From assembly GCF_000775995.1 (NCBI RefSeq), contig NZ_CP009227.1:1798001-1862000 (forward strand): a stretch of 64,000 nt of DNA. The letters are read 5' to 3'. The DNA comes from Treponema sp. OMZ 838 (GTDB taxonomy: Bacteria; Spirochaetota; Spirochaetia; Treponematales; Treponemataceae). A program made the translations under genes and the position numbers. Below, in pieces: positions 43,620 to 51,521 of the stretch (position 1 is the stretch's first letter; every line of letters begins with the position of its first letter). The notes beneath the pieces were generated by a model that worked only from the letters and a program-made list of their open reading frames with translations, had not been told where the DNA came from and made no database searches.

Positions 43620-44642
43620 ATGGATGCACTCTTACATGATTTCTTAATGAATTCATCGGTTGTGATATCGTTGATTGTGCTTGTCGCAAGTTTGTCTACG
43701 CTGAGTAAGGGTGCGGATTGGCTGGTAGACAGTGCAGTTGCCCTTTCGCTTAAATGGGGAATGCCCAAAATGGTGATCGGCGCAACGATTGTCAGTCTCG
43801 GCACGACCCTGCCCGAAGCGTCGGTGTCTACATTGGCGGCAATTAAAGGCAATGCGGAGCTTGCGCTTGGAAATGCTATCGGCTCGATTATTGCGGATAC
43901 TGCCCTCATTATCGGACTTGCCGCCATGCTTGGTACGGTGCCGGTAGATAAACGGCTCATTCATCGGCAGGGTACCGTGCAGTTTTCGGCAGCGCTGCTG
44001 TTGACGCTTGTTTCGCTCCCCTTCTTTTCTCCAGGCAGGGAGGGGAAAATCTATCAGTGGATGGGTTGGATATTTGTCGTGCTGCTCGCGTGTTATATGT
44101 ACATATCGTTCCGCTGGGCAAAAGAATCTATGGAAGAGAGCGAACAGGATACGGCGGAAGAAAATCAAAAGCCGTTGTGGCTGCTGCTTGTGTGGCTGGC
44201 TGTCGGAATCGCGGTGGTTGTGCTCTCGTCTAAAATACTGATTCCTGCGGTAGAAGTTTCCGCCATAAAAATCGGTATTCCGCAGAGTATTATCGCGGCG
44301 ACCTTGGTTGCGTTCGGTACGAGTGTGCCCGAATTGGTAACTGCAATTACCGCCGTTCGGAAAGGACACGGGGAACTCGCGGCGGGCAACATCATCGGAG
44401 CGGATATCTTGAACGTTCTCTTTGTATTGGGTGTAGCGGCTGCGGTAACCCCCGCCGGTATCCGTGTGCCGGTAGATTTTTACTATCTGCAATTCCCGAC
44501 CATGCTGCTGGTGCTCGGCATTTTCCGCTTTTGTTCAACGCGCCAGCGCAGCGTCATAACTCGAATGCAAGGTGCGTTTTTATTTATTTTTTATGCCGCA
44601 TACATTGTTCTCAATTTTACATTAAGACATATCACGGGTTAA
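43620..44642 (+). CDS. CaCA-family Na+/Ca2+ exchanger-like antiporter (YrbG type)
   Basis: A 340-residue membrane protein with about ten transmembrane helices in two halves. The alpha-repeat signatures occur once in each half: SLGTTLPEASVSTLAA (about 60-75) and AFGTSVPELVTAITA (about 235-250), with NAIGSI and NIIGADI after them, the ion-binding motifs of the CaCA family. A hydrophilic loop (about 160-185) separates the halves. It would exchange calcium for sodium or protons across the inner membrane. The rsmE gene starts 16 bases later. Confidence 0.88.
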   Translation: MDALLHDFLMNSSVVISLIVLVASLSTLSKGADWLVDSAVALSLKWGMPKMVIGATIVSLGTTLPEASVSTLAAIKGNAELALGNAIGSIIADTALIIGLAAMLGTVPVDKRLIHRQGTVQFSAALLLTLVSLPFFSPGREGKIYQWMGWIFVVLLACYMYISFRWAKESMEESEQDTAEENQKPLWLLLVWLAVGIAVVVLSSKILIPAVEVSAIKIGIPQSIIAATLVAFGTSVPELVTAITAVRKGHGELAAGNIIGADILNVLFVLGVAAAVTPAGIRVPVDFYYLQFPTMLLVLGIFRFCSTRQRSVITRMQGAFLFIFYAAYIVLNFTLRHITG

Positions 44643-44658
44643 GGGCGGCAAGGCTGCC

Positions 44659-45543
44659 ATGAATATCATTTTATTACGACAGGAAGAACTTTCAGACAGG
44701 AATTTTTCTTTTGCCAAAACTGATGACCGCTTTTTACATATCAAAAAAGTGCTGAAGCTGGGTGTGGGTTCAGTATTCAAGGCGGGGATCATCGACGGCA
44801 AAAAAGGAACGGCGGAAATTACTTCCTTTTCCGATGAGTTGTTGACTGCACGGTTTACCGTATCGGAGCAGGCGGATGGAGGAGACGATGTTTCCGCGTT
44901 GCCGCCCATCAGACTAATACTCGGGTTTCCGCGTCCCATTCAGCTGCGCCGTATTTTGCGTGATGTTGCAGGGCTTGGGATTGAGGCTCTGTATCTGACC
45001 GGTACCGAGCTGGGGGAAAAATCCTATCTAAAGGCGGATATCGCTGCGGAAACGGAGATAGAGCGGCTGCTGATTGACGGATGCAGTCAGGCCGGAGATA
45101 CTCATATTCCGAAAGTGTATCGAGCTTATAGTGTACGGCATTTTTTCGACCGGTATGAGGATGATATCCGTCCGGATCATCTGCGGGCAGTGCTCGATGT
45201 TCCTTTTCAAATTGACCAATATTCTATTGAACAAAATCGCATTAACCAAGGTCATATTGGGCAAGACCGTATTGAACAAGCCCATAGTGAACAAGGCGAC
45301 ACACTCTGCGTCCCTACGATGTATCCGCTGCCTCAGCTGCAGTGGGACGGAAAACAAACGCTTTGGCTTGCCGTCGGGAATGAGCGGGGCTGGAGTCTGA
45401 ACGAACGGCTGCTGTTTGCAAAAAAGCAGTTCACTGCCTATACTATGGGACGGAGAATTTTGCGCACGGAAACCGCCGTTACTTCCGCTGTTTCAGTGTG
45501 TCTTGCAAACTCGGGCGCATGGGATACGAGAGGAGTGCAATGA
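44659..45543 (+). CDS. rsmE: 16S rRNA m3U1498 methyltransferase RsmE, with inserted pentapeptide repeats
   Basis: A 294-residue SPOUT-class methyltransferase. The N-terminal PUA-like domain and the knot part with GNERGWSLNER, TMGRRILRTETA near the C terminus identify RsmE, which methylates U1498 of 16S rRNA. Normal RsmE has about 240-250 residues; the surplus comes from an insert around 185-214 made of six pentapeptides of the type I-E-Q-x-x. The motif PSERS-like region on the insert side reads DGCSQAGDTHIPKVY. The stop overlaps the start of the next gene by ATGA. Confidence 0.88.
   Translation: MNIILLRQEELSDRNFSFAKTDDRFLHIKKVLKLGVGSVFKAGIIDGKKGTAEITSFSDELLTARFTVSEQADGGDDVSALPPIRLILGFPRPIQLRRILRDVAGLGIEALYLTGTELGEKSYLKADIAAETEIERLLIDGCSQAGDTHIPKVYRAYSVRHFFDRYEDDIRPDHLRAVLDVPFQIDQYSIEQNRINQGHIGQDRIEQAHSEQGDTLCVPTMYPLPQLQWDGKQTLWLAVGNERGWSLNERLLFAKKQFTAYTMGRRILRTETAVTSAVSVCLANSGAWDTRGVQ
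45211..45300 (+). repeat. Six 15-bp tandem repeats inside rsmE
   Basis: Six imperfect 15-base units code for IDQYS, IEQNR, INQGH, IGQDR, IEQAH and SEQGD. The pattern is conserved as I-[DEN]-Q-x-x, with the last unit starting with Ser. Unit number can change without affecting the frame. Confidence 0.85.
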
Positions 45544-47333
45544 ATCAGGATCAGGTAAAAGAGATATTATTGCAGATTGAAGAGTCGGGGCTTGAATTTT
45601 CGGTAACATTTACCGGCAAGGCGAGCAAGAAAGTCAACGGGCTGTATAAAAGCGATACACATGAGATTCTGCTGCACAATAAAAACTTTTCCGTCGATAA
45701 CGAACTGCTGTACACCGCTATTCACGAATATACGCATCATCGGCTCTGCGAGCTGGACGGTACCCGTTCCGGCCGTGTACATACGCAGCGGTTTTGGAGC
45801 TATTTTCACCGGCTGCTGCAAAAGGCGGAGGAAAAGGGGCTATATAAAATCGCTATGGAAGAATCGCCTGAACTGCTTGAACTGACGGATACAATCAGGA
45901 CGACCATCATGGCGGAGGACGGCAAGCTGATGAAGGAACTCGGCAGGCTTTTGAGCAAGGCGCGGGCACTCTGTAAGCAAGCCGGTGTCCGCTACGAAGA
46001 TTATATCGACCGTGTGCTGTGCCTGCCGCGCGCTTCCGCTGCGACGATTGAGAAAATACATGCGTTCGATGTAAAGCCGGAACTCGGCTATGAAGCGATG
46101 AAGGTGGTTGCGAATATTGCAAACCCCGATAAACGCGCCGCAGCAGAGGACCTTTTTTTACAAAAGCACAGTCCTGCGTTTGTGCGCGACAGTGTAAAAA
46201 ATAAACCGCAGGATGAAGACCCGCGGCGTAAGTTGGAAAATGAAAAGCGCCGAATTGAGCGCACGATTGTCAGCTTGCAAGCGCGGCTCAGCGAGTTGGA
46301 AGACACGCTTGCAAAGATGCCCGTAACGCCGTTTATCTTTTGTTTTTTCTTTTTGCTGCGGCTGCTTTCTCCCCTCGCTGCGGATAATACCGGAGCCGGG
46401 CAAATGCAAATACCTGCGATACCGGATATTCCTGAAGTTACTATCGGCGGAGGTATTACTCGGCCGCCTGCACCTCCCGTTATTCAGCCTCCGGCGTTTT
46501 TGCAACAAAAACGCACCCCATCGTCCGCAGCAGGGGCGAAAGGCAAACAGACAGGTAACGCCGCTGCCGCTTCCGGTAATTCCGGTAAAAGCGATATAAA
46601 AAAATCAACGGCGCTAAACGGACTCAACGCTAAAACGCTGGCGGCATTAAGCCAGAACAGCGGCAACCTGACGCTGCTCAATAATTTGCTCGGCACTGAT
46701 GCGGGATTAGGCGGCAATACAGGTTTGGGCAATGTAAGCGGTTTGCAAACCGATACGGGCGGCGCCGTTTTAACAAAGATTTTAAGCGAACTGGAAAAAC
46801 TGCAAGCGCAAACCGCTCAAAAAGAGAATACACAAACCGGTCAGGCTGTACAGAAAGCAACTGCATCAACCGGAAATACCGGTGCGGAAACCAATGGAAA
46901 CAATGCTGCCGGTACTGCTGGAAATACCGGCGCAGACAATACGGCAAATACTCCCACTGCACTTGCACAAGGGGCTGCGGCGGAGCTTATTCGGTTGCGG
47001 ATAAACGGTAAGGAAATTAAAGACGATTTGGTTTATACATTTTGTTCCGCTCCCGCCGCAAACGGTTCGTTCTTGTATGGAGCAGACCGCCGCTTTACGG
47101 CTAACGGCGCCGAGCTGAATGAGACGGCTTATTTTCTGTGCCGGAAGACGGAAGCTCAGCAGTACGAGATTACGATGGATTTACGCCAAGAACCGCTGAA
47201 TGCAAATTCTTTTCTGTATAAACTCTATCAACTCAGCCCCGTATCGGTAGAGCAAACTTCGGATATCATCTTTTGGCATTATAAGGCTTCCGATCTTGAA
47301 GTGGAGTTGATATTCAGGATTGCGAAAACCTAA
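45540..47333 (+). CDS. HEXXH protein fused to an envelope-like region
   Basis: A 597-residue protein. Residues 1-259 form a cytoplasmic-looking zinc-peptidase-like part with HEYTHH (62-67), preceded by NELLYTAI, and a coiled coil at about 225-258. At residue 260 (MPVTPFIFCFFFLLRLLSPLAA) a signal-peptide-like stretch begins, followed by a proline-rich and then Gly/Asn/Thr-rich low-complexity segment (300-485) and a compact C-terminal domain (490-597). This is what two genes would look like if a stop between them were lost. GAGGAG fits ATG 45540, which overlaps the rsmE stop. No known function; the 3' end overlaps the convergent gene by 20 bases. Confidence 0.6.
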   Translation: MNQDQVKEILLQIEESGLEFSVTFTGKASKKVNGLYKSDTHEILLHNKNFSVDNELLYTAIHEYTHHRLCELDGTRSGRVHTQRFWSYFHRLLQKAEEKGLYKIAMEESPELLELTDTIRTTIMAEDGKLMKELGRLLSKARALCKQAGVRYEDYIDRVLCLPRASAATIEKIHAFDVKPELGYEAMKVVANIANPDKRAAAEDLFLQKHSPAFVRDSVKNKPQDEDPRRKLENEKRRIERTIVSLQARLSELEDTLAKMPVTPFIFCFFFLLRLLSPLAADNTGAGQMQIPAIPDIPEVTIGGGITRPPAPPVIQPPAFLQQKRTPSSAAGAKGKQTGNAAAASGNSGKSDIKKSTALNGLNAKTLAALSQNSGNLTLLNNLLGTDAGLGGNTGLGNVSGLQTDTGGAVLTKILSELEKLQAQTAQKENTQTGQAVQKATASTGNTGAETNGNNAAGTAGNTGADNTANTPTALAQGAAAELIRLRINGKEIKDDLVYTFCSAPAANGSFLYGADRRFTANGAELNETAYFLCRKTEAQQYEITMDLRQEPLNANSFLYKLYQLSPVSVEQTSDIIFWHYKASDLEVELIFRIAKT

Positions 47334-47949
47334 AAAATCTTCCCGCAGATAAACAGGTGATTCCAAGCACTGCTGCGGCAGGAATTATAAAGCCGCCGCC
47401 CAGCGAAATAAAAAAGTTATAAAGCCCGTGAAGAACAACCGCTGCGAGAAAGACGAAGGCAGCTTTCCGCTTTGTTTCGGTAGATATCATCGATGCATAA
47501 AAACAGCCGAGCGTCCCGTGTAATAGGGCGGCGGTAACAAGCCGGAAAAACTGCACGTTGGAATACCGCAAACTATACGAGATATTTTCAAAACCGCTAA
47601 AGACAAAGCCGAAGAATACGCCAAGCAGCATACTCTGCGTAATCCCGAATCTTTTTTTTAAAACCATAGCGGCCGTTAAACCGAATACCGCTGCTTTAAC
47701 GGTTTCTTCTATCAAGGCTGCCGTAATAAAGCTGTTAAACAGGAGCCGCACCGCTTCCGATTGTTTTGCAATACCGGCATCTAAAAAAGTATGCACACTA
47801 TGCTGGAGCGCAAGTACCGGAAGCAGTGACGCTGCCGCTGCAAAGAATACGGCGGCAAGCGCATAAACGGGAATGTGTTTTTTTATTGCAATACAGACCG
47901 CTGCCGATGCCGGTAAAAATGCGGTTATCAGCAGCCCGATAATACTCAT
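47314..47949 (-). CDS. PrsW-like intramembrane glutamic protease
   Basis: A 211-residue integral membrane protein with about seven transmembrane helices. It shows the PrsW-family motifs EETVK (about residue 80), FENISY, HGTLGCF and HGLYNF, which supply the glutamate and histidine residues of the active site. PrsW in Bacillus cleaves anti-sigma factor RsiW; here the target is unknown. The gene lies 13 bases after the pcp... start region on the opposite order, that is downstream of pcp's neighbour on the minus strand is not the case: it is separated from pcp by 13 bases and follows it in the same direction, so it may be the last gene of the DUF969-DUF979-pcp unit. Confidence 0.75.
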   Translation of the reverse strand: MSIIGLLITAFLPASAAVCIAIKKHIPVYALAAVFFAAAASLLPVLALQHSVHTFLDAGIAKQSEAVRLLFNSFITAALIEETVKAAVFGLTAAMVLKKRFGITQSMLLGVFFGFVFSGFENISYSLRYSNVQFFRLVTAALLHGTLGCFYASMISTETKRKAAFVFLAAVVLHGLYNFFISLGGGFIIPAAAVLGITCLSAGRFFRFSQS

Positions 47950-47962
47950 GCCGTACGAACCG

Positions 47963-48619
47963 CTAGCATATCTTTCCGCCCGAGACCTTTATGTCGGAAC
48001 CGTGTTCGACGATGGCTTCAAGCGCGTGGGTAATGCCACTGACAATTGTTTCCAAGCTCATCGAGGGGGTAAGCGCCGGTTTCCCGATTACCTGTTCGGG
48101 CAGGAACGGAATATGGATAAAGCCGCTTTTCATCGGTTTCCCCGCCGCCGTCCTTTGCGCCGCAAGGTGCGCGACACCGTAACAGACATGGTTGCAGATA
48201 AAAGTACCTGCCGTGTTGGAAATTGAAGCGGGAATCTTATGCGCTTTTATGTTTTCAACGATAGCCTTTATCGGAACGGTAACAAAATATGCAGCGGGGC
48301 CGCCGTTTACCACCGGTTCATCGATCGGCTGATTCCCTTCGTTATCGGGGATGCGGCAATCGTCGATGTTGATACCGATTCTTTCTACGGTAATTTCGGA
48401 TCTGCCGCCTGCCTGCCCGATGCTTAACACCACATCGGGATTTTCTTTCTCGACCGCTTCTTTTATCTTTGCTAAAGATTTTCCTACAACAGTCGGAATT
48501 TCAAGTTTGATAATCTGCGCGCCTAAAATGGTATCAGGCAATCGCTTAATTGTTTCCAGGGCGGGGTTGATTTTTTCTCCGCCGAAGGGATCAAATCCGG
48601 TAACTAAAATTTTCATCAT
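47963..48619 (-). CDS. pcp: Pyroglutamyl-peptidase I
   Basis: A 218-residue cysteine peptidase (C15) that removes N-terminal pyroglutamate from peptides. The catalytic triad motifs are visible: Glu in [14 protein letters not shown] near 80, Cys in [15 protein letters not shown] near 143-149, and His in [11 protein letters not shown] near 165. Length is normal. The start is ATG 48619 (a second ATG follows at once), with AGGAGCC before it. It follows the DUF979 gene by 5 bases. DUF969-DUF979-pcp is a recurrent gene order, so the membrane pair probably moves the substrate or product of this enzyme. Confidence 0.93.
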   Translation of the reverse strand: MMKILVTGFDPFGGEKINPALETIKRLPDTILGAQIIKLEIPTVVGKSLAKIKEAVEKENPDVVLSIGQAGGRSEITVERIGINIDDCRIPDNEGNQPIDEPVVNGGPAAYFVTVPIKAIVENIKAHKIPASISNTAGTFICNHVCYGVAHLAAQRTAAGKPMKSGFIHIPFLPEQVIGKPALTPSMSLETIVSGITHALEAIVEHGSDIKVSGGKIC

Positions 48620-48624
48620 GGCTC

Positions 48625-49623
48625 CTAAAAGGCGAAGATTGACATCAAGATGATGTGCACGATGATCAAGGCAATCGACATAAAAGCTTGCGTTTTAATA
48701 AGCGTGTATTTATTTTCGGTTTCCAAAATTGCTGCGGGAACGATGTTGAAGTTCGCCGCCATTGGCGTTAAAAGTGTGCCGCAGTATCCGCAGGTCATAC
48801 CGAGTGCACCGACAACTGCCGGATTTCCGCCTTGCATAATAACAAAGGGAACGCCGACGCCGATGGTAATGACGGTGAAGGCGGCAAATGCGTTACCCAT
48901 AATCATCGTAAAGATTACCATACCGAGGCAGTATGCGATAACACCGAGAATGGGTACTCCTTGCGGTACAATACCGCTTGCAAATTGACCGATGATTTTA
49001 CCGATACCGGCAGTTGCGAATATCGCTCCTAAAACGCCGAGTAATTGTGGGAGTAAGCTGGAGGAGCCGACTTGCATCAGCATCTTTGAAGTATCGTTGA
49101 CGGTATTTTTCAATGTCGGTTTTGCCAACAACACCGCGAAAATCAAGGCGATAATCGATGCAGCGCCGACGACCTGAGCGGTTGAAAAACCGAAGATGAT
49201 TGCCTTACCGGCAGCATTGGTTCCAAGCGAAATGTTAAAGCTTTTGACCTGCGCCAATAGCATTGCTACAACGCCGATTAAAACCGCCGGAATAAAAATC
49301 TTATTGCCGACCTTTTGCGAATTTTTTTCTACTTCTTCTTTTTCGGCAGTCGGGATGTCTGCAATCTTTACTTGTTTTGTTAAAGTGAGGATGCCCAGCA
49401 GAATTAATAATCCGCCGATAATGGCTCCGCCGTTCGGAATGTTCAGTACAATGACTTTGCCGAACATGAACAATAAACCTAAGATACTCCAGAACAAGAA
49501 TGTCCCGATCGGATTCTTTTTATCTTTTAATGAGATGAATGCGGTGATAATGGAAACAAGACCGCAGAGACCGTATATGATTTCGTCGATAATCATGCTG
49601 TGAGAATGGATAAAACTAAACAT
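48625..49623 (-). CDS. DUF979 family permease
   Basis: A 332-residue inner-membrane protein with nine or ten transmembrane helices, identified by the DUF979 pattern and neighbours. Motifs: [38 protein letters not shown]-like [10 protein letters not shown], and [19 protein letters not shown] near the C terminus. It always goes with DUF969, and the two probably make one transporter for small peptides or amino-acid derivatives; this is inferred from the pcp link. The ATG overlaps the end of DUF969 by 8 bases. Confidence 0.85.
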   Translation of the reverse strand: MFSFIHSHSMIIDEIIYGLCGLVSIITAFISLKDKKNPIGTFLFWSILGLLFMFGKVIVLNIPNGGAIIGGLLILLGILTLTKQVKIADIPTAEKEEVEKNSQKVGNKIFIPAVLIGVVAMLLAQVKSFNISLGTNAAGKAIIFGFSTAQVVGAASIIALIFAVLLAKPTLKNTVNDTSKMLMQVGSSSLLPQLLGVLGAIFATAGIGKIIGQFASGIVPQGVPILGVIAYCLGMVIFTMIMGNAFAAFTVITIGVGVPFVIMQGGNPAVVGALGMTCGYCGTLLTPMAANFNIVPAAILETENKYTLIKTQAFMSIALIIVHIILMSIFAF

Positions 49624-50290
49624 CGCATTTCTCCCCTTTTCTTAAGTGCTTTTCGAACAGCCAACACTGGACAAGCGAGATGAGCACCATCGCAACACCC
49701 GCTAAAATGGAATACTTTGCGACATCGATATTGCTGATATCAAGCCCCTGTTCCTTCAAGGTGCCGGTAATCAACAGAACACCGGATGCAACGGGAAATA
49801 TGTTTTGCCCGAAGAAGTTTCCATAATTTTCGGAAGCGCCGGCAAGCCCTTTGATTTTTTCAATATCTTCGTCAGTCAGTTTGATACTCTTCCGTGCGGC
49901 TCCCTCAGCCATCGGCAAAATAAGCGGACGGATAAACTGAACATGACCGCCCAATCGAATCGAAAAAGCGGAGGCGATCGTTCTGATTACAATGTAGAGC
50001 CAAATAACCATACCGGCGCTTGCACCCTTAATCTTTTTGATACATTCCGCCGCACGCAATTTTAAACCGTAGCGTTCCATAATGGCGATAACAGGGAACG
50101 AAATAAAAAATAAGCTCATATAACGGTTATTGACAAATCCCGTTCCAATTGCATTGAGCACTTCAACCAGTCCCATTTTTGCAATTAATCCGGTAACGAG
50201 ACCGGAAATTAATACGACTGCGACAACGTCAAGTTTTAAAATAAAACCGACGATGATAATCGCAATGCCGATGAGAACAAAATAGTTCAT
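49616..50290 (-). CDS. DUF969 family membrane protein
   Basis: A 224-residue integral membrane protein with five to six helices. Motifs known for DUF969: ISFPVIAIMERYGLKLRAAECI, TIASAFSIRLGGHVQFIRPLI and GASENYGNFFGQNIFPVASG. First gene of the DUF969-DUF979-pcp set. The frame continues upstream by eleven codons, but the AGGAG site fits ATG 50290 (MNYFVLIGIA). Likely half of a two-subunit permease. Confidence 0.85.
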   Translation of the reverse strand: MNYFVLIGIAIIIVGFILKLDVVAVVLISGLVTGLIAKMGLVEVLNAIGTGFVNNRYMSLFFISFPVIAIMERYGLKLRAAECIKKIKGASAGMVIWLYIVIRTIASAFSIRLGGHVQFIRPLILPMAEGAARKSIKLTDEDIEKIKGLAGASENYGNFFGQNIFPVASGVLLITGTLKEQGLDISNIDVAKYSILAGVAMVLISLVQCWLFEKHLRKGEKCDV

Positions 50291-50363
50291 ATCATCTCCT
50301 ATAAAAACTTTTGTAGAACACATTTTATCAGACTTACAGCCTGCTGTCTATTTAAAATTTTTT

Positions 50364-50400
50364 ACATCGCAAATTAAATCTAAGGAAAATCTCTAAAAAA
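50364..50400 (+). repeat. Direct repeat left of brnTA
   Basis: A 37-base segment beginning ACATCGCAAATTAAA and ending CTCTAAAAAA, repeated with three or four differences at 51110-51146. The pair brackets the brnTA operon. Confidence 0.7.
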
Positions 50401-50407
50401 TATACAC

Positions 50408-50436
50408 TTGACAAATGACTAAAATGTATATACCAT
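50408..50436 (+). promoter_or_regulatory. Putative brnTA promoter
   Basis: TTGACA (50408-50413), a 17-base spacer and TACCAT (50431-50436). BrnA family proteins usually repress their own operon promoter; no clear operator palindrome was found. If this promoter is real, translation would start at ATG 50442 rather than at 50415. Confidence 0.4.
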
Positions 50437-50744
50437 TAAGTATGGATGATGGGTTGTTTGAATGGGATAATGAAAAAAATACCATCAATAGGCAAAAACA
50501 TGGAATAGGTTTTGAAGAGGCTCTTTTGGTTTTTGATGATCCTTTTCATATAGAGTTATATGATGCCGCTCATTCCGATAAAGAGGATAGATTTTTAGCT
50601 ATCGGCACGGTTTTAAATGTTCTTGTTGTGTTGGTTGTTTATACGGAAAGAAATCAAAGGATAAGAATTATATCGGCACGTCCTGCAACAAAAAAAGAAA
50701 AGGGGTTATATTATGATGCAGTCAATGACACTTTCGGAAGCTAA
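50415..50744 (+). CDS. brnT: BrnT-type ribonuclease toxin
   Basis: A 109-residue BrnT (DUF497) toxin, a small RelE-fold ribonuclease. The family pattern F-EWD-KN--N--KHGI-FEEA-LVFDDP is clear, followed by R-IGTVLNVLVVLVVYTER and the C-terminal RIISARPATKKEKGLYY. The arginine and histidine residues of the known active site (H in KHG, R in ISARPA) are present. Three in-frame ATGs lie at 50415, 50424 and 50442; the last gives the usual family start close to EWD. It overlaps brnA by 32 bases. The flanking direct repeats suggest that the pair moved in as a unit. Confidence 0.9.
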   Translation: MTKMYIPLSMDDGLFEWDNEKNTINRQKHGIGFEEALLVFDDPFHIELYDAAHSDKEDRFLAIGTVLNVLVVLVVYTERNQRIRIISARPATKKEKGLYYDAVNDTFGS

Positions 50745-51000
50745 AAGTATGCTTACACAACAGCGGATAGAACAGTTAAAAACACTTGCTGAACAACCGA
50801 TTGATACATCTGATATTCCGGAGCTAACACAAGAAGAGTTTTTTAAAATGTATCGTCCAATAAAAAAACCGCTTTCAATCCGTCTTGATTCGGACATTAT
50901 TGTATGGCTTAAATCATACGGTAAGGGGTATCAAAGCCGAATAAATACCATTTTACGCAATGCAATGGCAGCGGAAAAACAAGCAGCACAGCGAAGATAA
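50713..51000 (+). CDS. brnA: BrnA-type antitoxin
   Basis: A 95-residue BrnA antitoxin. The C-terminal part has the ribbon-helix-helix-like pattern PLSIRLDSDIIVWLKSYGKGYQSRINTILRNAM (given here in pieces: PLSIRLDSDIIVWLK at about 55-69, GYQSRINTILRNAM at about 73-86), which binds DNA; the N-terminal part, with DTSDIPELTQEEFF, wraps the toxin. It pairs with BrnT in a type II toxin-antitoxin system. Start ATG 50713 lies within brnT, as usual for this family. Confidence 0.9.
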   Translation: MMQSMTLSEAKSMLTQQRIEQLKTLAEQPIDTSDIPELTQEEFFKMYRPIKKPLSIRLDSDIIVWLKSYGKGYQSRINTILRNAMAAEKQAAQRR

Positions 51001-51028
51001 TCCATTTGACACCGGTCAAACTTATGGG

Positions 51029-51163
51029 TACCTCTAAAAACTCGGTTAGATTTTTAGAGGTACCCGTCGAGTTTTTAATAAGTCTATAAATATAAATGAC
51101 TTATTAAAAACATCGCAAATTAAAATCAAGGAAAACCTCTAAAAAACTGAAGTTTTTAGAGGT
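51029..51163. repeat. Two CCTCTAAAAA hairpins and right direct repeat of brnTA
   Basis: GGGTACCTCTAAAAA pairs with the matching strand ending AGAGGTACCC (51029-51066). A second hairpin, ACCTCTAAAAA with TTTTTAGAGGT, is at 51134-51163. The right copy of the 37-base direct repeat is at 51110-51146, so it overlaps the second hairpin. The left copy of the repeat ends in the same CTCTAAAAAA motif, so the flanking repeat is the 5' half of this hairpin family. Confidence 0.65.
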
Positions 51164-51171
51164 TCCCTTAT

Positions 51172-51219
51172 GTTCAGCGAAGTACACGGACGTACTTCAC
51201 TGAACGAGCGATGCAGTAG
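51172..51219 (+). repeat. Single hairpin module with A-N-GGA loop
   Basis: A 13-bp hairpin with one mismatch (51172-51205) and loop ACGGAC is followed by a 14-base linker that ends CAGTAG (51214-51219). The second hairpin of the module is missing; the CTTTTGAAAATA element follows instead. Confidence 0.65.
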
Positions 51220-51236
51220 AAACCCTTTCCGTAAGC

Positions 51237-51478
51237 CTTTTGAAAATAGACGGCGCAGATGCTAGGAGCCTAGCCGAAATAAAGCGGATGCGTATCTTTG
51301 ATACGTTGAGCATTTATTTCGGTGTAGCGACAACGCAGATGTGCTATATCCAACGCTTTTGAAAATAGACGGCGTAGATACGAGGCGCGAGCACAAATTA
51401 ACCGCAGGCGTATCTTTGATACGTTGAGGATTAATTTGTGCGCAGCAACGAAGTAGATACGCCGTATATTTTCAAAAG
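51237..51478. repeat. Two palindromic units bounded by CTTTTGAAAATA
   Basis: Unit A (51237-about 51350) has inner arms CCGAAATAAA (51274-51283) and TTTATTTCGG (51313-51322). Unit B (51356-51478) has inner arms GCACAAATTAA (51391-51401) and TTAATTTGTGC (51431-51441), plus outer arms of 21 bp with one mismatch (51356-51376 and 51458-51478). Both share the same centre, CGTATCTTTGATACGTTGAG, while the inner stems differ in sequence but stay paired. No coding potential was seen in 51001-51521. Confidence 0.75.
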
Positions 51479-51521
51479 ACCGATTTGACTAAACACCAAG
51501 GATAGCGTAAAATTATCCGTT

